A DNA stretch of 18,015 nt, from NCBI GenBank assembly GCA_025997675.1, contig BNUX01000059.1:1-18015 (forward strand), given 5' to 3'. Below the pieces are notes generated by a model. That model made no database searches. It saw only the letters and a list, made by a program, of their open reading frames with translations, and was not told the origin of the DNA. Below are positions 1 to 6,963 of this stretch, one piece after another. The stretch's first letter is position 1; each line of letters starts with the position of its first letter. The position numbers and the translations under genes were made by a program. Origin of the DNA: Spirochaetia bacterium. Lineage in GTDB: Bacteria > Spirochaetota > Spirochaetia > Treponematales > Breznakiellaceae.

Positions 1-83
1 CGAAAAGCGTCGATAACAACATTGAAGTAATTTCCCCATATCTCGGAAAGAGATAAACGGTTACGATTGCTTAAAACTTCCAT
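1..83 (-). CDS. Possible 5' end of a divergent gene (partial)
   Basis: On the minus strand an ATG at 83-81 opens a frame that runs without a stop to the left edge (27 codons). It begins MEVLSNRNRL and continues with a protein-like stretch SLSEIWGNYFNVVIDAF. I do not recognise the family and see no clear Shine-Dalgarno sequence. If real, the gene is transcribed away from the polysaccharide cluster, and 84-126 would be a short divergent intergenic region. A competing plus-strand frame ends with a TAA at 54-56 and could instead be the tail of an upstream cluster gene. 27 codons are too few to decide. Confidence 0.25.
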   Translation of the reverse strand, partial: MEVLSNRNRLSLSEIWGNYFNVVIDAF

Positions 84-126
84 TTACTCGGGACTGCGGC
101 GAAATTCCGTAATGTATATTAAATAA

Positions 127-1053
127 ATGATATCCATCTTGATGGCAGTATATAACGGCGGGCAGTTTCTGTCGGAGCAGATCGAATCGATTCTGGATCA
201 AACCGTGCAGGATTTTGTTCTCTATATCCATGATGATTGTTCCGCCGATAATTCTTTTGCCATAGCTCGGGGATATGCGGAACTGTTTCCGCTTAAGATT
301 AAAGCGAAACAAAACGAAACGAATTCCGGCGGGGCGCAGTACAACTTCATCAGAATGATGACAGAGATTCGGGATGATTATGTGATGCTCTGTGATCAGG
401 ATGATATCTGGCTGCCTGAAAAAATTGAAGTGACCTTAGGGAAAATGCGGGAACTTGAAAGCCGGTACACAAAGGATGCGCCCCTTTTGGTTCACACCGA
501 TTTACGGGTGATTGACGAAAGTGGCGCAATTATTTCGCCTTCCTATAAAAAGATGATGCAAGCCAATTATAAAAGAACCCAGCTTAAAGATGTAGTGATA
601 CAAAATACTGTTTTAGGATGCACAGCACTGTATAACCGATCCTTGGCAGGACTCTTCACAAAAGAGCCGCCGTATATGATAATGCATGACTGGTGGCTTG
701 AATTAACCGCTGCCGCCCTTGGTCAGATTGGGTATACTGATGAAGCGCCCATACTCTACCGGCAGCATAAGAATAATGTCATTGGCGCCGGAAAATTTAG
801 CACGATGAAATATAAGATTGGCCGTTTGGTACATTACGGGGCAATAAAAGAAGCGTTGACTAATACGTACTGGCAGGCGGAAAGTTTGTTGGAACTGTAC
901 CGTGAGCGGCTTACAAAACAACAGCAGCAATTGCTAACTGCATATTGTTCAATCCCGTCTCTGGATAAATTGAGCCGGTTGTTGGTCATTTACCGGCTTG
1001 GGACGCTGAAAACCGGCTTAAGCCGGAAAATTGCTCATTTTATTTTTATATGA
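127..1053 (+). CDS. Family 2 glycosyltransferase (rhamnosyltransferase-like)
   Basis: This is a 308-residue GT2 (GT-A fold) enzyme, probably a cytoplasmic glycosyltransferase that adds a sugar, possibly rhamnose, to a lipid-linked glycan. It starts directly with the nucleotide-binding strand, MISILMAVYNGG, followed by HDDCSADN (about 35-42). The acidic metal-binding motif is in LCDQDDIW (about 88-95), and HDWW near 187 is typical of the rhamnosyltransferase-like subgroup. The length is normal and I see no membrane segment. The start at 127 is supported by the family N-terminus and by the same start in the downstream remnant copy, although no good Shine-Dalgarno lies upstream. The stop overlaps the start of that remnant (ATGA). 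Acceptor and donor cannot be read from the sequence; the rml genes next to it make dTDP-rhamnose a reasonable guess. Confidence 0.85.
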   Translation: MISILMAVYNGGQFLSEQIESILDQTVQDFVLYIHDDCSADNSFAIARGYAELFPLKIKAKQNETNSGGAQYNFIRMMTEIRDDYVMLCDQDDIWLPEKIEVTLGKMRELESRYTKDAPLLVHTDLRVIDESGAIISPSYKKMMQANYKRTQLKDVVIQNTVLGCTALYNRSLAGLFTKEPPYMIMHDWWLELTAAALGQIGYTDEAPILYRQHKNNVIGAGKFSTMKYKIGRLVHYGAIKEALTNTYWQAESLLELYRERLTKQQQQLLTAYCSIPSLDKLSRLLVIYRLGTLKTGLSRKIAHFIFI

Positions 1054-1195
1054 TCTCTATTTTGATGGCTGTCTATAACGGAGAACGGTTTCTTGCCAAG
1101 CAACAGGAAATGGTGATATCTGGTTTCCGGAGAAAATCGCCCTTACCTTTGACAAAATGAAAGAGCTTGCTCCGGTGGTACTGACTTTTGGATAA
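1050..1195 (+). pseudogene. Remnant of a second, tandem GT2 glycosyltransferase gene
   Basis: An ATG overlapping the stop of the preceding gene opens MISILMAVYNGERFLAKQ, a near match to the N-terminus of that gene (nucleotides 127-180 against 1050-1103, roughly three quarters identical by hand count). The frame then ends at a TGA at 1158-1160. In another frame, from about 1115, DIWFPEKIALTFDKMKEL matches residues 93-110 of the intact gene (nucleotides 403-456), then runs into a TAA at 1193-1195. About 222 bases of the intact gene are replaced here by 11, a net loss of about 211 that shifts the frame, and the rest of the gene is missing. This is a tandem paralogue destroyed by internal and 3' deletion. 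A functional 36-residue peptide is unlikely. Confidence 0.85.
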
Positions 1196-1225
1196 CAATC
1201 TTTTAAGATAGGGCATGTGTATTAT

Positions 1226-2020
1226 ATGAAAGGAATCGTATTAGCCGGAGGATCCGGTACTAGGCTGTACCCGTTAACCCTGGCAACTTCAAAACAGTTG
1301 CTGCCAATTTATGACAAACCGATGGTATATTATCCCTTGTCGGTGCTGATGCTTGCGGGGATTCGAGAGATTTTGATAATTTCTACGCCCAGAGATTTGC
1401 CGAACTTTAAAAACTTGTTTGGTGACGGATCGCAGTTTGGGATTCGCTTACAGTACAAAGAGCAGCCCTCTCCGGACGGTTTGGCGCAGGCGTTTATATT
1501 GGGTGAAGAGTTCATTGGCCGCGACTGCTGCACCATGGTGTTGGGGGACAATATTTTTTATGGAAACGGGTTCACCCAAATGTTGACCGACGCGGTCCGC
1601 AATGCGGAGGATAACCGGCGCGCAACGGTATTCGGTTACCACGTGAACGACCCGGAACGGTTCGGCGTGGTGGAGTTTGATTCTAAGGGCAAGGCGCTTT
1701 CAATAGAGGAGAAGCCCAAACAGCCCAGGTCAAATTATGCGGTTACCGGTCTGTATTTCTACGATAACCGGGTGGTAGAGTTTGCTAAGAAGATGAAACC
1801 CTCCGCGCGGGGCGAGTTGGAGATTACTGATTTAAACCGTGTATACTTGGAGGCGGGCGAGTTGGATGTTCAGTTGTTAAACCGGGGCTATGCATGGTTC
1901 GATTCGGGAACCTTCGACAGCCTGCTTGATTCGGCAATGTTTGTAAGCCTGGTGCAAAGACGCCAGGGGATAAAAATAGGCGATTTGAGCGAGATTGCAA
2001 AAACCAAGGGATGGATATGA
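1226..2020 (+). CDS. rmlA: Glucose-1-phosphate thymidylyltransferase
   Basis: RmlA (RfbA) makes dTDP-glucose from glucose-1-phosphate and dTTP, the first step of dTDP-L-rhamnose synthesis in the cytoplasm. The nucleotidyltransferase signature [11 protein letters not shown] (8-18) is followed by [12 protein letters not shown], the LGDN catalytic motif (106-109), and [15 protein letters not shown] and [14 protein letters not shown] 1226 is chosen because MKGIVLAGG is the canonical N-terminus; a GTG at 1217 would add three residues. The protein is 264 residues, about 30 shorter than enterobacterial RmlA. It stops just after EIAKTKGWI, where homologues continue with a C-terminal helical segment. 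The catalytic core is complete, so activity is likely. The stop overlaps the rmlD start (ATGA). Confidence 0.95.
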   Translation: MKGIVLAGGSGTRLYPLTLATSKQLLPIYDKPMVYYPLSVLMLAGIREILIISTPRDLPNFKNLFGDGSQFGIRLQYKEQPSPDGLAQAFILGEEFIGRDCCTMVLGDNIFYGNGFTQMLTDAVRNAEDNRRATVFGYHVNDPERFGVVEFDSKGKALSIEEKPKQPRSNYAVTGLYFYDNRVVEFAKKMKPSARGELEITDLNRVYLEAGELDVQLLNRGYAWFDSGTFDSLLDSAMFVSLVQRRQGIKIGDLSEIAKTKGWI

Positions 2021-2874
2021 AACTCCTGATTACCGGTTCCCGGGGACAGCTTGGGACTGAGTTGCAACGGCAGGCAACGTGCGGGATTACTGCGGTCGAT
2101 GTAGACGAACTTGATATTACAAAGTTAGATTCCGTCCGTAGCATGATAAAAAAAGTTGCCCCCGATAGTATTATAAATTGTGCCGCTTACACCAATGTTG
2201 ACAAATGCGAAACAGACAAGGACGCCGCTTTTGCGGTAAATGCCCTTGGGGCACGGAACCTTGCGGTTGCCGCAGGTGAGTTTGGCGCTAAACTGATACA
2301 CATTTCTACGGACTATGTGTTTGACGGTAGCGGAAATGAACCCCGTCGGGAGTGGGACTTGCCCAATCCAGAGAGCGTTTACGGCTATACGAAACTTGTC
2401 GGTGAGCAGTATGTCAGGCAGTTTTGCCCCCGCAGTTTTATTATTCGCACAGCTTGGTTATACGGATATGCGGGCGCAAACTTTGTGAAGACAATTTTGA
2501 ACGCCGCAAGGTCCGGCAAGCCCCTTAAGGTTGTCAACGACCAGCGGGGTAACCCTACAAGTGCCGTTGACCTTGCCAAGCATTTACTGAAACTCGCTGA
2601 AACCGAAGAATTCGGCATATACCATTGTACGAACAACGGCGAATGTAGTTGGTATGAGTTTGCGGCCGAGTTTTTGAAACGCTCCGGGTTGAAGTACACC
2701 ATTGAGCCCTGTACCACGGAGGAGTTCCCCCGGGCCGCAAAACGTCCGGCGTATTCGTCCCTTGACAATATGATGCTGCGCCTGACAACCGGCGATGAAA
2801 TGCGTTCCTGGCAGGATGCGATAGCGGAATATATGGAACATTATAATAAAGACAGCGGAGACTTTGAGTTATGA
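2017..2874 (+). CDS. rmlD: dTDP-4-dehydrorhamnose reductase
   Basis: RmlD catalyses the last step of dTDP-L-rhamnose synthesis, the NAD(P)H-dependent reduction of dTDP-4-keto-L-rhamnose. It is a short-chain dehydrogenase with the Rossmann motif GSRGQLG (7-13), [19 protein letters not shown] (97-104) and the catalytic pair Y122 and K126 in YGYTK. At 285 residues the length is normal. I chose ATG 2017 over ATG 2011 because it gives the canonical MKLLITG start, forms an ATGA overlap with the rmlA stop, and lies six bases after AAGGG (2006-2010); a start at 2011 would leave no spacing. The gene order A-D-B-C differs from the enterobacterial B-D-A-C. Confidence 0.95.
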   Translation: MKLLITGSRGQLGTELQRQATCGITAVDVDELDITKLDSVRSMIKKVAPDSIINCAAYTNVDKCETDKDAAFAVNALGARNLAVAAGEFGAKLIHISTDYVFDGSGNEPRREWDLPNPESVYGYTKLVGEQYVRQFCPRSFIIRTAWLYGYAGANFVKTILNAARSGKPLKVVNDQRGNPTSAVDLAKHLLKLAETEEFGIYHCTNNGECSWYEFAAEFLKRSGLKYTIEPCTTEEFPRAAKRPAYSSLDNMMLRLTTGDEMRSWQDAIAEYMEHYNKDSGDFEL

Positions 2875-3890
2875 TCTACCTGGTAACCGGCGGCGCAGGG
2901 TTTATCGGTGGTAATTTTGTGCATCATACGCTGCGCGAACACCCGAATGATAAAATCATTTGCCTTGACGCGCTCACCTATGCGGGGAACCTGGAAACCC
3001 TGGAACCGGTGGCGAAAAATCCGAACTTCCGCTTTGTTAAAGGCGGTATTACCGACCGGTCGGCGGTTGACGCACTGTTTGCGGAAACGAAGCCCGATGT
3101 GGTGGTAAACTTTGCCGCCGAAAGCCACGTTGACCGCAGCATCGACAATCCGGGGATTTTCCTGCAAACAAACGTCATCGGCGCCCAGGTGTTGATGGAC
3201 GCCTGCAGAAAATATGGCATCAAGCGTTTTCACCAGGTATCCACCGATGAAGTGTACGGGGATCTGCCCCTTGACCGTCCCGACTTGCTGTTCACGGAAA
3301 CTACCCCGATCCATACATCAAGCCCGTATTCGGCAAGCAAAGCGGCGGCGGATTTGCTGGTAACCGCCTACTTCAGAACCTATAAGCTGCCTGTAACCAT
3401 TTCACGTTGTTCCAACAACTATGGTCCCTACCATTTCCCCGAAAAACTTATCCCCCTGATGATCGCCAACGCGCTAAATGATAAGCCGCTTCCGGTTTAC
3501 GGCAGGGGGGAGAACGTCCGGGACTGGCTCTATGTTGAGGATCATTGCCGCGCCATTGACCTTATTTTGCAAAGCGGTAAGGCTGGAGAAGTCTACAACA
3601 TTGGCGGGCATAACGAGATGCGCAACATCGACATAGTAAAACTAATTTTGAAAGAACTGGGCAAGGGCGAAACACTCATAACATACGTCACCGACCGGGC
3701 CGGGCACGACTTACGCTATGCAATCGACCCGGGGAAAATTCACCGCGAACTCGGGTGGCTGCCGGAAACAAAGTTTGCGGAGGGCATAAAAAAGACCATA
3801 ACATGGTACCAGGATAACCGCCGGTGGTGGGAGAACATCGTCAGCGGGGAGTATCAGCAGTATTACGAAAAGATGTACGGGAACAGGTGA
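2871..3890 (+). CDS. rmlB: dTDP-glucose 4,6-dehydratase
   Basis: RmlB converts dTDP-glucose to dTDP-4-keto-6-deoxyglucose, the second step of the rhamnose pathway, using bound NAD+. It is an extended short-chain dehydrogenase: TGGAGFIG (6-13) binds NAD, FAAESHVDRS (81-90) is the family signature, TDE (125-127) holds the active-site acids, and Y153 and K157 form the YxxxK pair in YSASK. NNYGPYHFPEKLIPL and YVEDHCRAI are also characteristic. At 339 residues the length is typical. Its ATG overlaps the rmlD stop (ATGA), with GGAG at 2857-2860 upstream, which suggests translational coupling. Confidence 0.96.
   Translation: MIYLVTGGAGFIGGNFVHHTLREHPNDKIICLDALTYAGNLETLEPVAKNPNFRFVKGGITDRSAVDALFAETKPDVVVNFAAESHVDRSIDNPGIFLQTNVIGAQVLMDACRKYGIKRFHQVSTDEVYGDLPLDRPDLLFTETTPIHTSSPYSASKAAADLLVTAYFRTYKLPVTISRCSNNYGPYHFPEKLIPLMIANALNDKPLPVYGRGENVRDWLYVEDHCRAIDLILQSGKAGEVYNIGGHNEMRNIDIVKLILKELGKGETLITYVTDRAGHDLRYAIDPGKIHRELGWLPETKFAEGIKKTITWYQDNRRWWENIVSGEYQQYYEKMYGNR
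3879..3882 (+). promoter_or_regulatory. Shine-Dalgarno supporting the TTG start of rmlC
   Basis: GGGA lies nine bases before the TTG at 3892. No in-frame ATG occurs before residue 30 of RmlC, and the conserved N-terminal fold begins earlier, so this site supports a non-ATG start. Confidence 0.5.
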
Positions 3891-3891
3891 A

Positions 3892-4446
3892 TTGGCAAAA
3901 TTTAAATTCACCGGAACAGGCATAGATGGTTTGACAGTTATTGAGGCAACCGTATTCGGTGACGAGCGCGGCTATTTTATGGAAATCTTCCAGAAAGAGG
4001 AGTTCCGCGTAGCGGGGCTGCCCGTAGACTTTGTACAGGACAACCAATCGAAGTCAAAGCAGGGTGTTCTTCGGGGTCTCCACTTTCAAAAGACGAACCC
4101 CCAGGGAAAACTTGTGCGCGTAATCGCCGGGGAAGTCTTTGACGTTGGTGTTGACCTGCGCGGCGGCAGTCCTACCTATGGACAATGGCGCGGGGTCCTG
4201 CTCAACGCGGAGAACAAAAAGCAGTTATACGTTCCTGAGGGGTTTGCGCACGGATTTGTGGTGCTAAGCGAATTTGCGGAATTTACCTACAAGTGTACAC
4301 GCTTGTATGACCCAAGCGATGAGGCCGGAATTATCTGGAATGATGCCGGACTCGGCATTGACTGGCACTTAGGGGATGTCCTTCCTATTTTGAGTGATAA
4401 GGACACAAAATTACCGGCATTGAAGGATTTGGAGTTTAGGTTTTGA
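3892..4446 (+). CDS. rmlC: dTDP-4-dehydrorhamnose 3,5-epimerase
   Basis: RmlC epimerises C3 and C5 of dTDP-4-keto-6-deoxyglucose to give dTDP-4-keto-L-rhamnose, the third step of the pathway. It is a cupin-fold protein of 184 residues, a normal length. Family motifs are ERGYF (25-29), NQSKSKQGVLRGLHFQ with the catalytic base H64, DVGVDLRGGSPTYG (84-97), VPEGFAHGF (114-122) and YKCTRLYDP containing the conserved Y133. Translation most likely starts at TTG 3892, immediately after the rmlB stop, because no in-frame ATG is available in the right place. The stop overlaps the start of the exporter permease (TTGA), tying sugar supply and export genes into one transcription unit. Confidence 0.95.
   Translation: MAKFKFTGTGIDGLTVIEATVFGDERGYFMEIFQKEEFRVAGLPVDFVQDNQSKSKQGVLRGLHFQKTNPQGKLVRVIAGEVFDVGVDLRGGSPTYGQWRGVLLNAENKKQLYVPEGFAHGFVVLSEFAEFTYKCTRLYDPSDEAGIIWNDAGLGIDWHLGDVLPILSDKDTKLPALKDLEFRF
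4431..4434 (+). promoter_or_regulatory. Shine-Dalgarno supporting the TTG start of the permease gene
   Basis: GGAG lies eight bases before the TTG at 4443. With the TTGA overlap with the rmlC stop, it supports a TTG start for the permease. Confidence 0.55.
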
Positions 4447-5231
4447 ATACTATAACACAGCAAATAGGCACATTCGGTAAATACACATACCTGCTTTCCA
4501 ATTTGGTAAAAAGAGATTTTGCAACAAAGTACCGGCGTTCGGTCTTGGGTATACTTTGGAGTGTTTTAAATCCGCTGTTAATGATGGCCGTAATTACGGT
4601 GGTATTTGTAAATATATTCAGGATGCAGGTTGAGAATTTTCCGGTGTATTATTTGACCGGTTCCTTAGTATTTAACTTTATGACAGAGGCAACAAATGGC
4701 TCTTTGACTTCGATATTGGGTTCAGCGGGCTTGATAAAAAAGGTCTACATTCCCAAGTACATTTTTCCGCTGGAACGGTGTTTTTTTGCATTGGTAAATA
4801 CCCTGCTTTCATTCATTGCGGTATTGATAATTATGCCGATATTAGGCGTTTTTCCGAAGCTTACGATACTGCTATTTTGGGTACCGCTCTTGTATACCTT
4901 GGTATTTTCAATAGGATTAGGAATGATACTTGCCACGACACATGTATTTTTTCGTGATATAGGATATTTGTACGGTGTTTGGATAACGGCGTGGATGTAT
5001 TTAACCCCGATTATTTATCCGGTTACTATTTTACCGGATATAATGCAAACCACTATTAAGTGGTTTAACCCTATGTATCACTATGCGGATTATTTTCGAC
5101 AGGTTGTTATGTATGGAAACATCCCCAATTTACAGGCAAATTTGACGTGCCTTGGGTTTTCGTTACTGTTCCTGATTGTGGGGTTCATCGTGTTCAAATG
5201 TAAACAAGACAGGTTTATATTATTTATCTAG
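4443..5231 (+). CDS. wzm: ABC-2 type polysaccharide export permease (Wzm family)
   Basis: This is the membrane subunit of an ABC exporter that moves completed lipid-linked polysaccharide across the inner membrane. At 262 residues it has the family hallmark near the N-terminus, VKRDFATKYRRSVLGILWSVLNPLL (about 22-46), as a short signature leading into the first membrane segment. About six hydrophobic segments can be seen, roughly at 36-57, 66-82, 107-135, 137-165, 176-193 and 235-255. FFRDIGYLYGVW and the WMYLTPIIYP loop are also typical. It starts at TTG, overlapping the rmlC stop. The next gene encodes its ATPase partner, eight bases downstream. The same family also exports teichoic acids and capsules, but the LPS-type sugar genes here favour O-antigen. 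Confidence 0.9.
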   Translation: MNTITQQIGTFGKYTYLLSNLVKRDFATKYRRSVLGILWSVLNPLLMMAVITVVFVNIFRMQVENFPVYYLTGSLVFNFMTEATNGSLTSILGSAGLIKKVYIPKYIFPLERCFFALVNTLLSFIAVLIIMPILGVFPKLTILLFWVPLLYTLVFSIGLGMILATTHVFFRDIGYLYGVWITAWMYLTPIIYPVTILPDIMQTTIKWFNPMYHYADYFRQVVMYGNIPNLQANLTCLGFSLLFLIVGFIVFKCKQDRFILFI

Positions 5232-5239
5232 GATAAAAA

Positions 5240-5971
5240 ATGCCAAGTGCCGTAACCGTGGATAATGTTCTAATGCTTTTCAATATGAGCAAGGAAAAGA
5301 TAGACAGCTTAAAAGAATATTTTATCAAATTTACCAAAGGGAAATTGTTATATGAAGAATTTATCGCATTGAAGGATGTAACCTTTTCTGTAGAAAGGGG
5401 AGATGTGTTCGGGATTGTGGGCTTGAACGGCTCCGGCAAAAGTACCTTGCTAAAAATTATCTCCGGTATTTTGAAACCAAGTGCTGGGAGCATTAAGGTT
5501 AATGGGACGATTGCTCCGCTCATTGAGTTGGGCGCGGGGTTTGATTTGGAGCTTACTGCCCGCGAGAATATCTATCTGAATGGTTCGGTTTTGGGCTATT
5601 CAAAAAAATATTTAGACGGCCACTTTGACGAGATTGTCGATTTCTCCGAGTTGCATGAATTCTTGGATATGCCGATGAGGAATTACAGTTCAGGTATGGT
5701 GGCGAGGGTTGGTTTCGCGGTTGCGACAATGACCCAGCCGGACATTTTGATTCTTGACGAGATTTTGTCGGTCGGTGATTTTAAATTTCAGGAGAAATGT
5801 GAGCGGCGAATTGAAACAATGATGTCCGGCGGTACCACGGTGTTGATTGTGTCCCATTCAATCGAACAGATTGAACGTATGTGTAAGCATGTGCTGTGGC
5901 TGGAAAAAGGCAGGGTCAAGATGATAGGTGATGTCACCGATGTATGTATGGCGTATAGAGGAAAATACTAA
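5240..5971 (+). CDS. wzt: ABC polysaccharide exporter ATPase (Wzt family, short form)
   Basis: This is the cytoplasmic ATP-binding subunit that powers the Wzm-type permease. Walker A is GLNGSGKST (61-69), the ABC signature region is NYSSGM (148-153), Walker B is ILILDE (169-174) and the switch histidine is H206 in VSHS. The N-terminal stretch before the core (about 1-45) is usual for the polysaccharide subfamily. At 243 residues the protein ends right after the nucleotide-binding domain. It therefore lacks the C-terminal carbohydrate-binding domain of Wzt proteins such as that of E. coli O9a, and resembles short forms whose systems do not require a recognised chain terminus. AGGA at 5230-5233 lies seven bases before the ATG. 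Confidence 0.92.
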   Translation: MPSAVTVDNVLMLFNMSKEKIDSLKEYFIKFTKGKLLYEEFIALKDVTFSVERGDVFGIVGLNGSGKSTLLKIISGILKPSAGSIKVNGTIAPLIELGAGFDLELTARENIYLNGSVLGYSKKYLDGHFDEIVDFSELHEFLDMPMRNYSSGMVARVGFAVATMTQPDILILDEILSVGDFKFQEKCERRIETMMSGGTTVLIVSHSIEQIERMCKHVLWLEKGRVKMIGDVTDVCMAYRGKY

Positions 5972-6039
5972 TTATAAAGGCAATACCGGGTTAACAGTAT
6001 CTCCTTTACGAAACGACCTTAATAGAGGATTCAAAGCTA

Positions 6040-6963
6040 ATGGATAAAAAAGAAAAAATTGGCGGAGTTACGCTGGATTATGAGTTCTACGATGAATCGC
6101 AAGTATATAGTGACGGCGATGAAGTGGAAACAGAAATAGTTGACATTTTCAAAGAAAATAAAAATGTGATAGACATATTGATTGTCGATAATCGTTGGGC
6201 AATTCTCTATCATTTATCACCGCAAAGAGCGAATATTGTTGAACCTATGGAGATTTCAACAGATGACGAAGTGCTTGAACTCGGCGCCGGATTTGGTGCA
6301 ATTACTTCAGCGATCGCCCCAAAAGCAAAATACGTTGATTGCGTTGAATTATCCAAACGCCGTTCATTAGGCAACGCATACCGTAATAAAGATTGTGAAA
6401 ATGTGACTATTTATGTGGGTAATTTTGAAAAAATTGAGTTCAGAAAATTATATGATGTTGTTGTAATGATCGGTGTTTTGGAATATGCAGGGCATTATTT
6501 GCCGCTTGCTGATGAGCCATATCCTGAGTTTTTGCAAAAAGTAAAAACATTGCTCAAGCCGAATGGAAAAGTTTACGTAGCAATTGAAAACCGGCTTGGA
6601 ATGAAATATTTTTCCGGCGCTCCGGAAGATCACTTGGGAACACCTTATACCGGAATTGAAGGCTATATTGATAGTCCAATGAAAGTTAAAACATTCAGCC
6701 GCTCAGATCTTGAAGCTTTGTTAATCACCAATGGATTCAGGGATGTGTTTTTTTATTATCCTTTGCCTGACTACAAATTACCGACTGTTATTTATAGCGA
6801 TAAATATGTGCCGCGGAAAGGTGAATTGTTGCCGGAGTTTCCGGCGTATGACAGACCAAGAGTTTCTGCATTCAGCGAATACAATGCGATGCTCAGTTTA
6901 GTTGGCACTGAAGAGTTTAAAGTTTTTTCAAATTCATTTTTAGTCGAGGCAATCAAGGCATGA
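6040..6963 (+). CDS. Class I SAM-dependent methyltransferase
   Basis: This 307-residue protein has a class I methyltransferase core. Motif I is VLELGAGFG (78-86), the acidic end of the next strand is in CVELS (101-105), and the later strand is YDVVVMIGVLEYA (138-150), followed by LLKPNGKVYVAIENR (171-185). The segment GMKYFSGAPEDH matches a methyltransferase type common in polysaccharide clusters, often next to or fused with a kinase-like domain and glycosyltransferases. It presumably methylates a sugar or the chain end in the cytoplasm. A 68-base gap separates it from the exporter ATPase, and AGAGGA (6024-6029) lies ten bases before its ATG. Its stop overlaps the next start (ATGA), so it is likely translated together with the large fusion protein. 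It is more AT-rich than the rml genes. The substrate is unknown. Confidence 0.82.
   Translation: MDKKEKIGGVTLDYEFYDESQVYSDGDEVETEIVDIFKENKNVIDILIVDNRWAILYHLSPQRANIVEPMEISTDDEVLELGAGFGAITSAIAPKAKYVDCVELSKRRSLGNAYRNKDCENVTIYVGNFEKIEFRKLYDVVVMIGVLEYAGHYLPLADEPYPEFLQKVKTLLKPNGKVYVAIENRLGMKYFSGAPEDHLGTPYTGIEGYIDSPMKVKTFSRSDLEALLITNGFRDVFFYYPLPDYKLPTVIYSDKYVPRKGELLPEFPAYDRPRVSAFSEYNAMLSLVGTEEFKVFSNSFLVEAIKA

Noticed and set aside
1..56. Plus-strand frame ending at TAA 54-56, possible tail of an upstream gene
   Set aside because: It has only 17 codons, matches nothing I recognise, and overlaps an equally plausible minus-strand frame; recorded as uncertainty, not as a feature.
1..126. JUMPstart/ops element upstream of the cluster
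   Set aside because: I looked for GGCGGTAG-like sequence and found none here; the GGCGGCAG inside rmlC is coding sequence, not a leader.
2841..3314. Minus-strand open frame of 157 codons opposite rmlB
   Set aside because: It is complementary to the conserved rmlB coding region and has no recognisable domain or ribosome-binding site.
5972..6039. Possible promoter before the first methyltransferase (TTAACA at 5991-5996)
   Set aside because: No matching -10 element is found at 16-18 bases; only a Shine-Dalgarno is supported.
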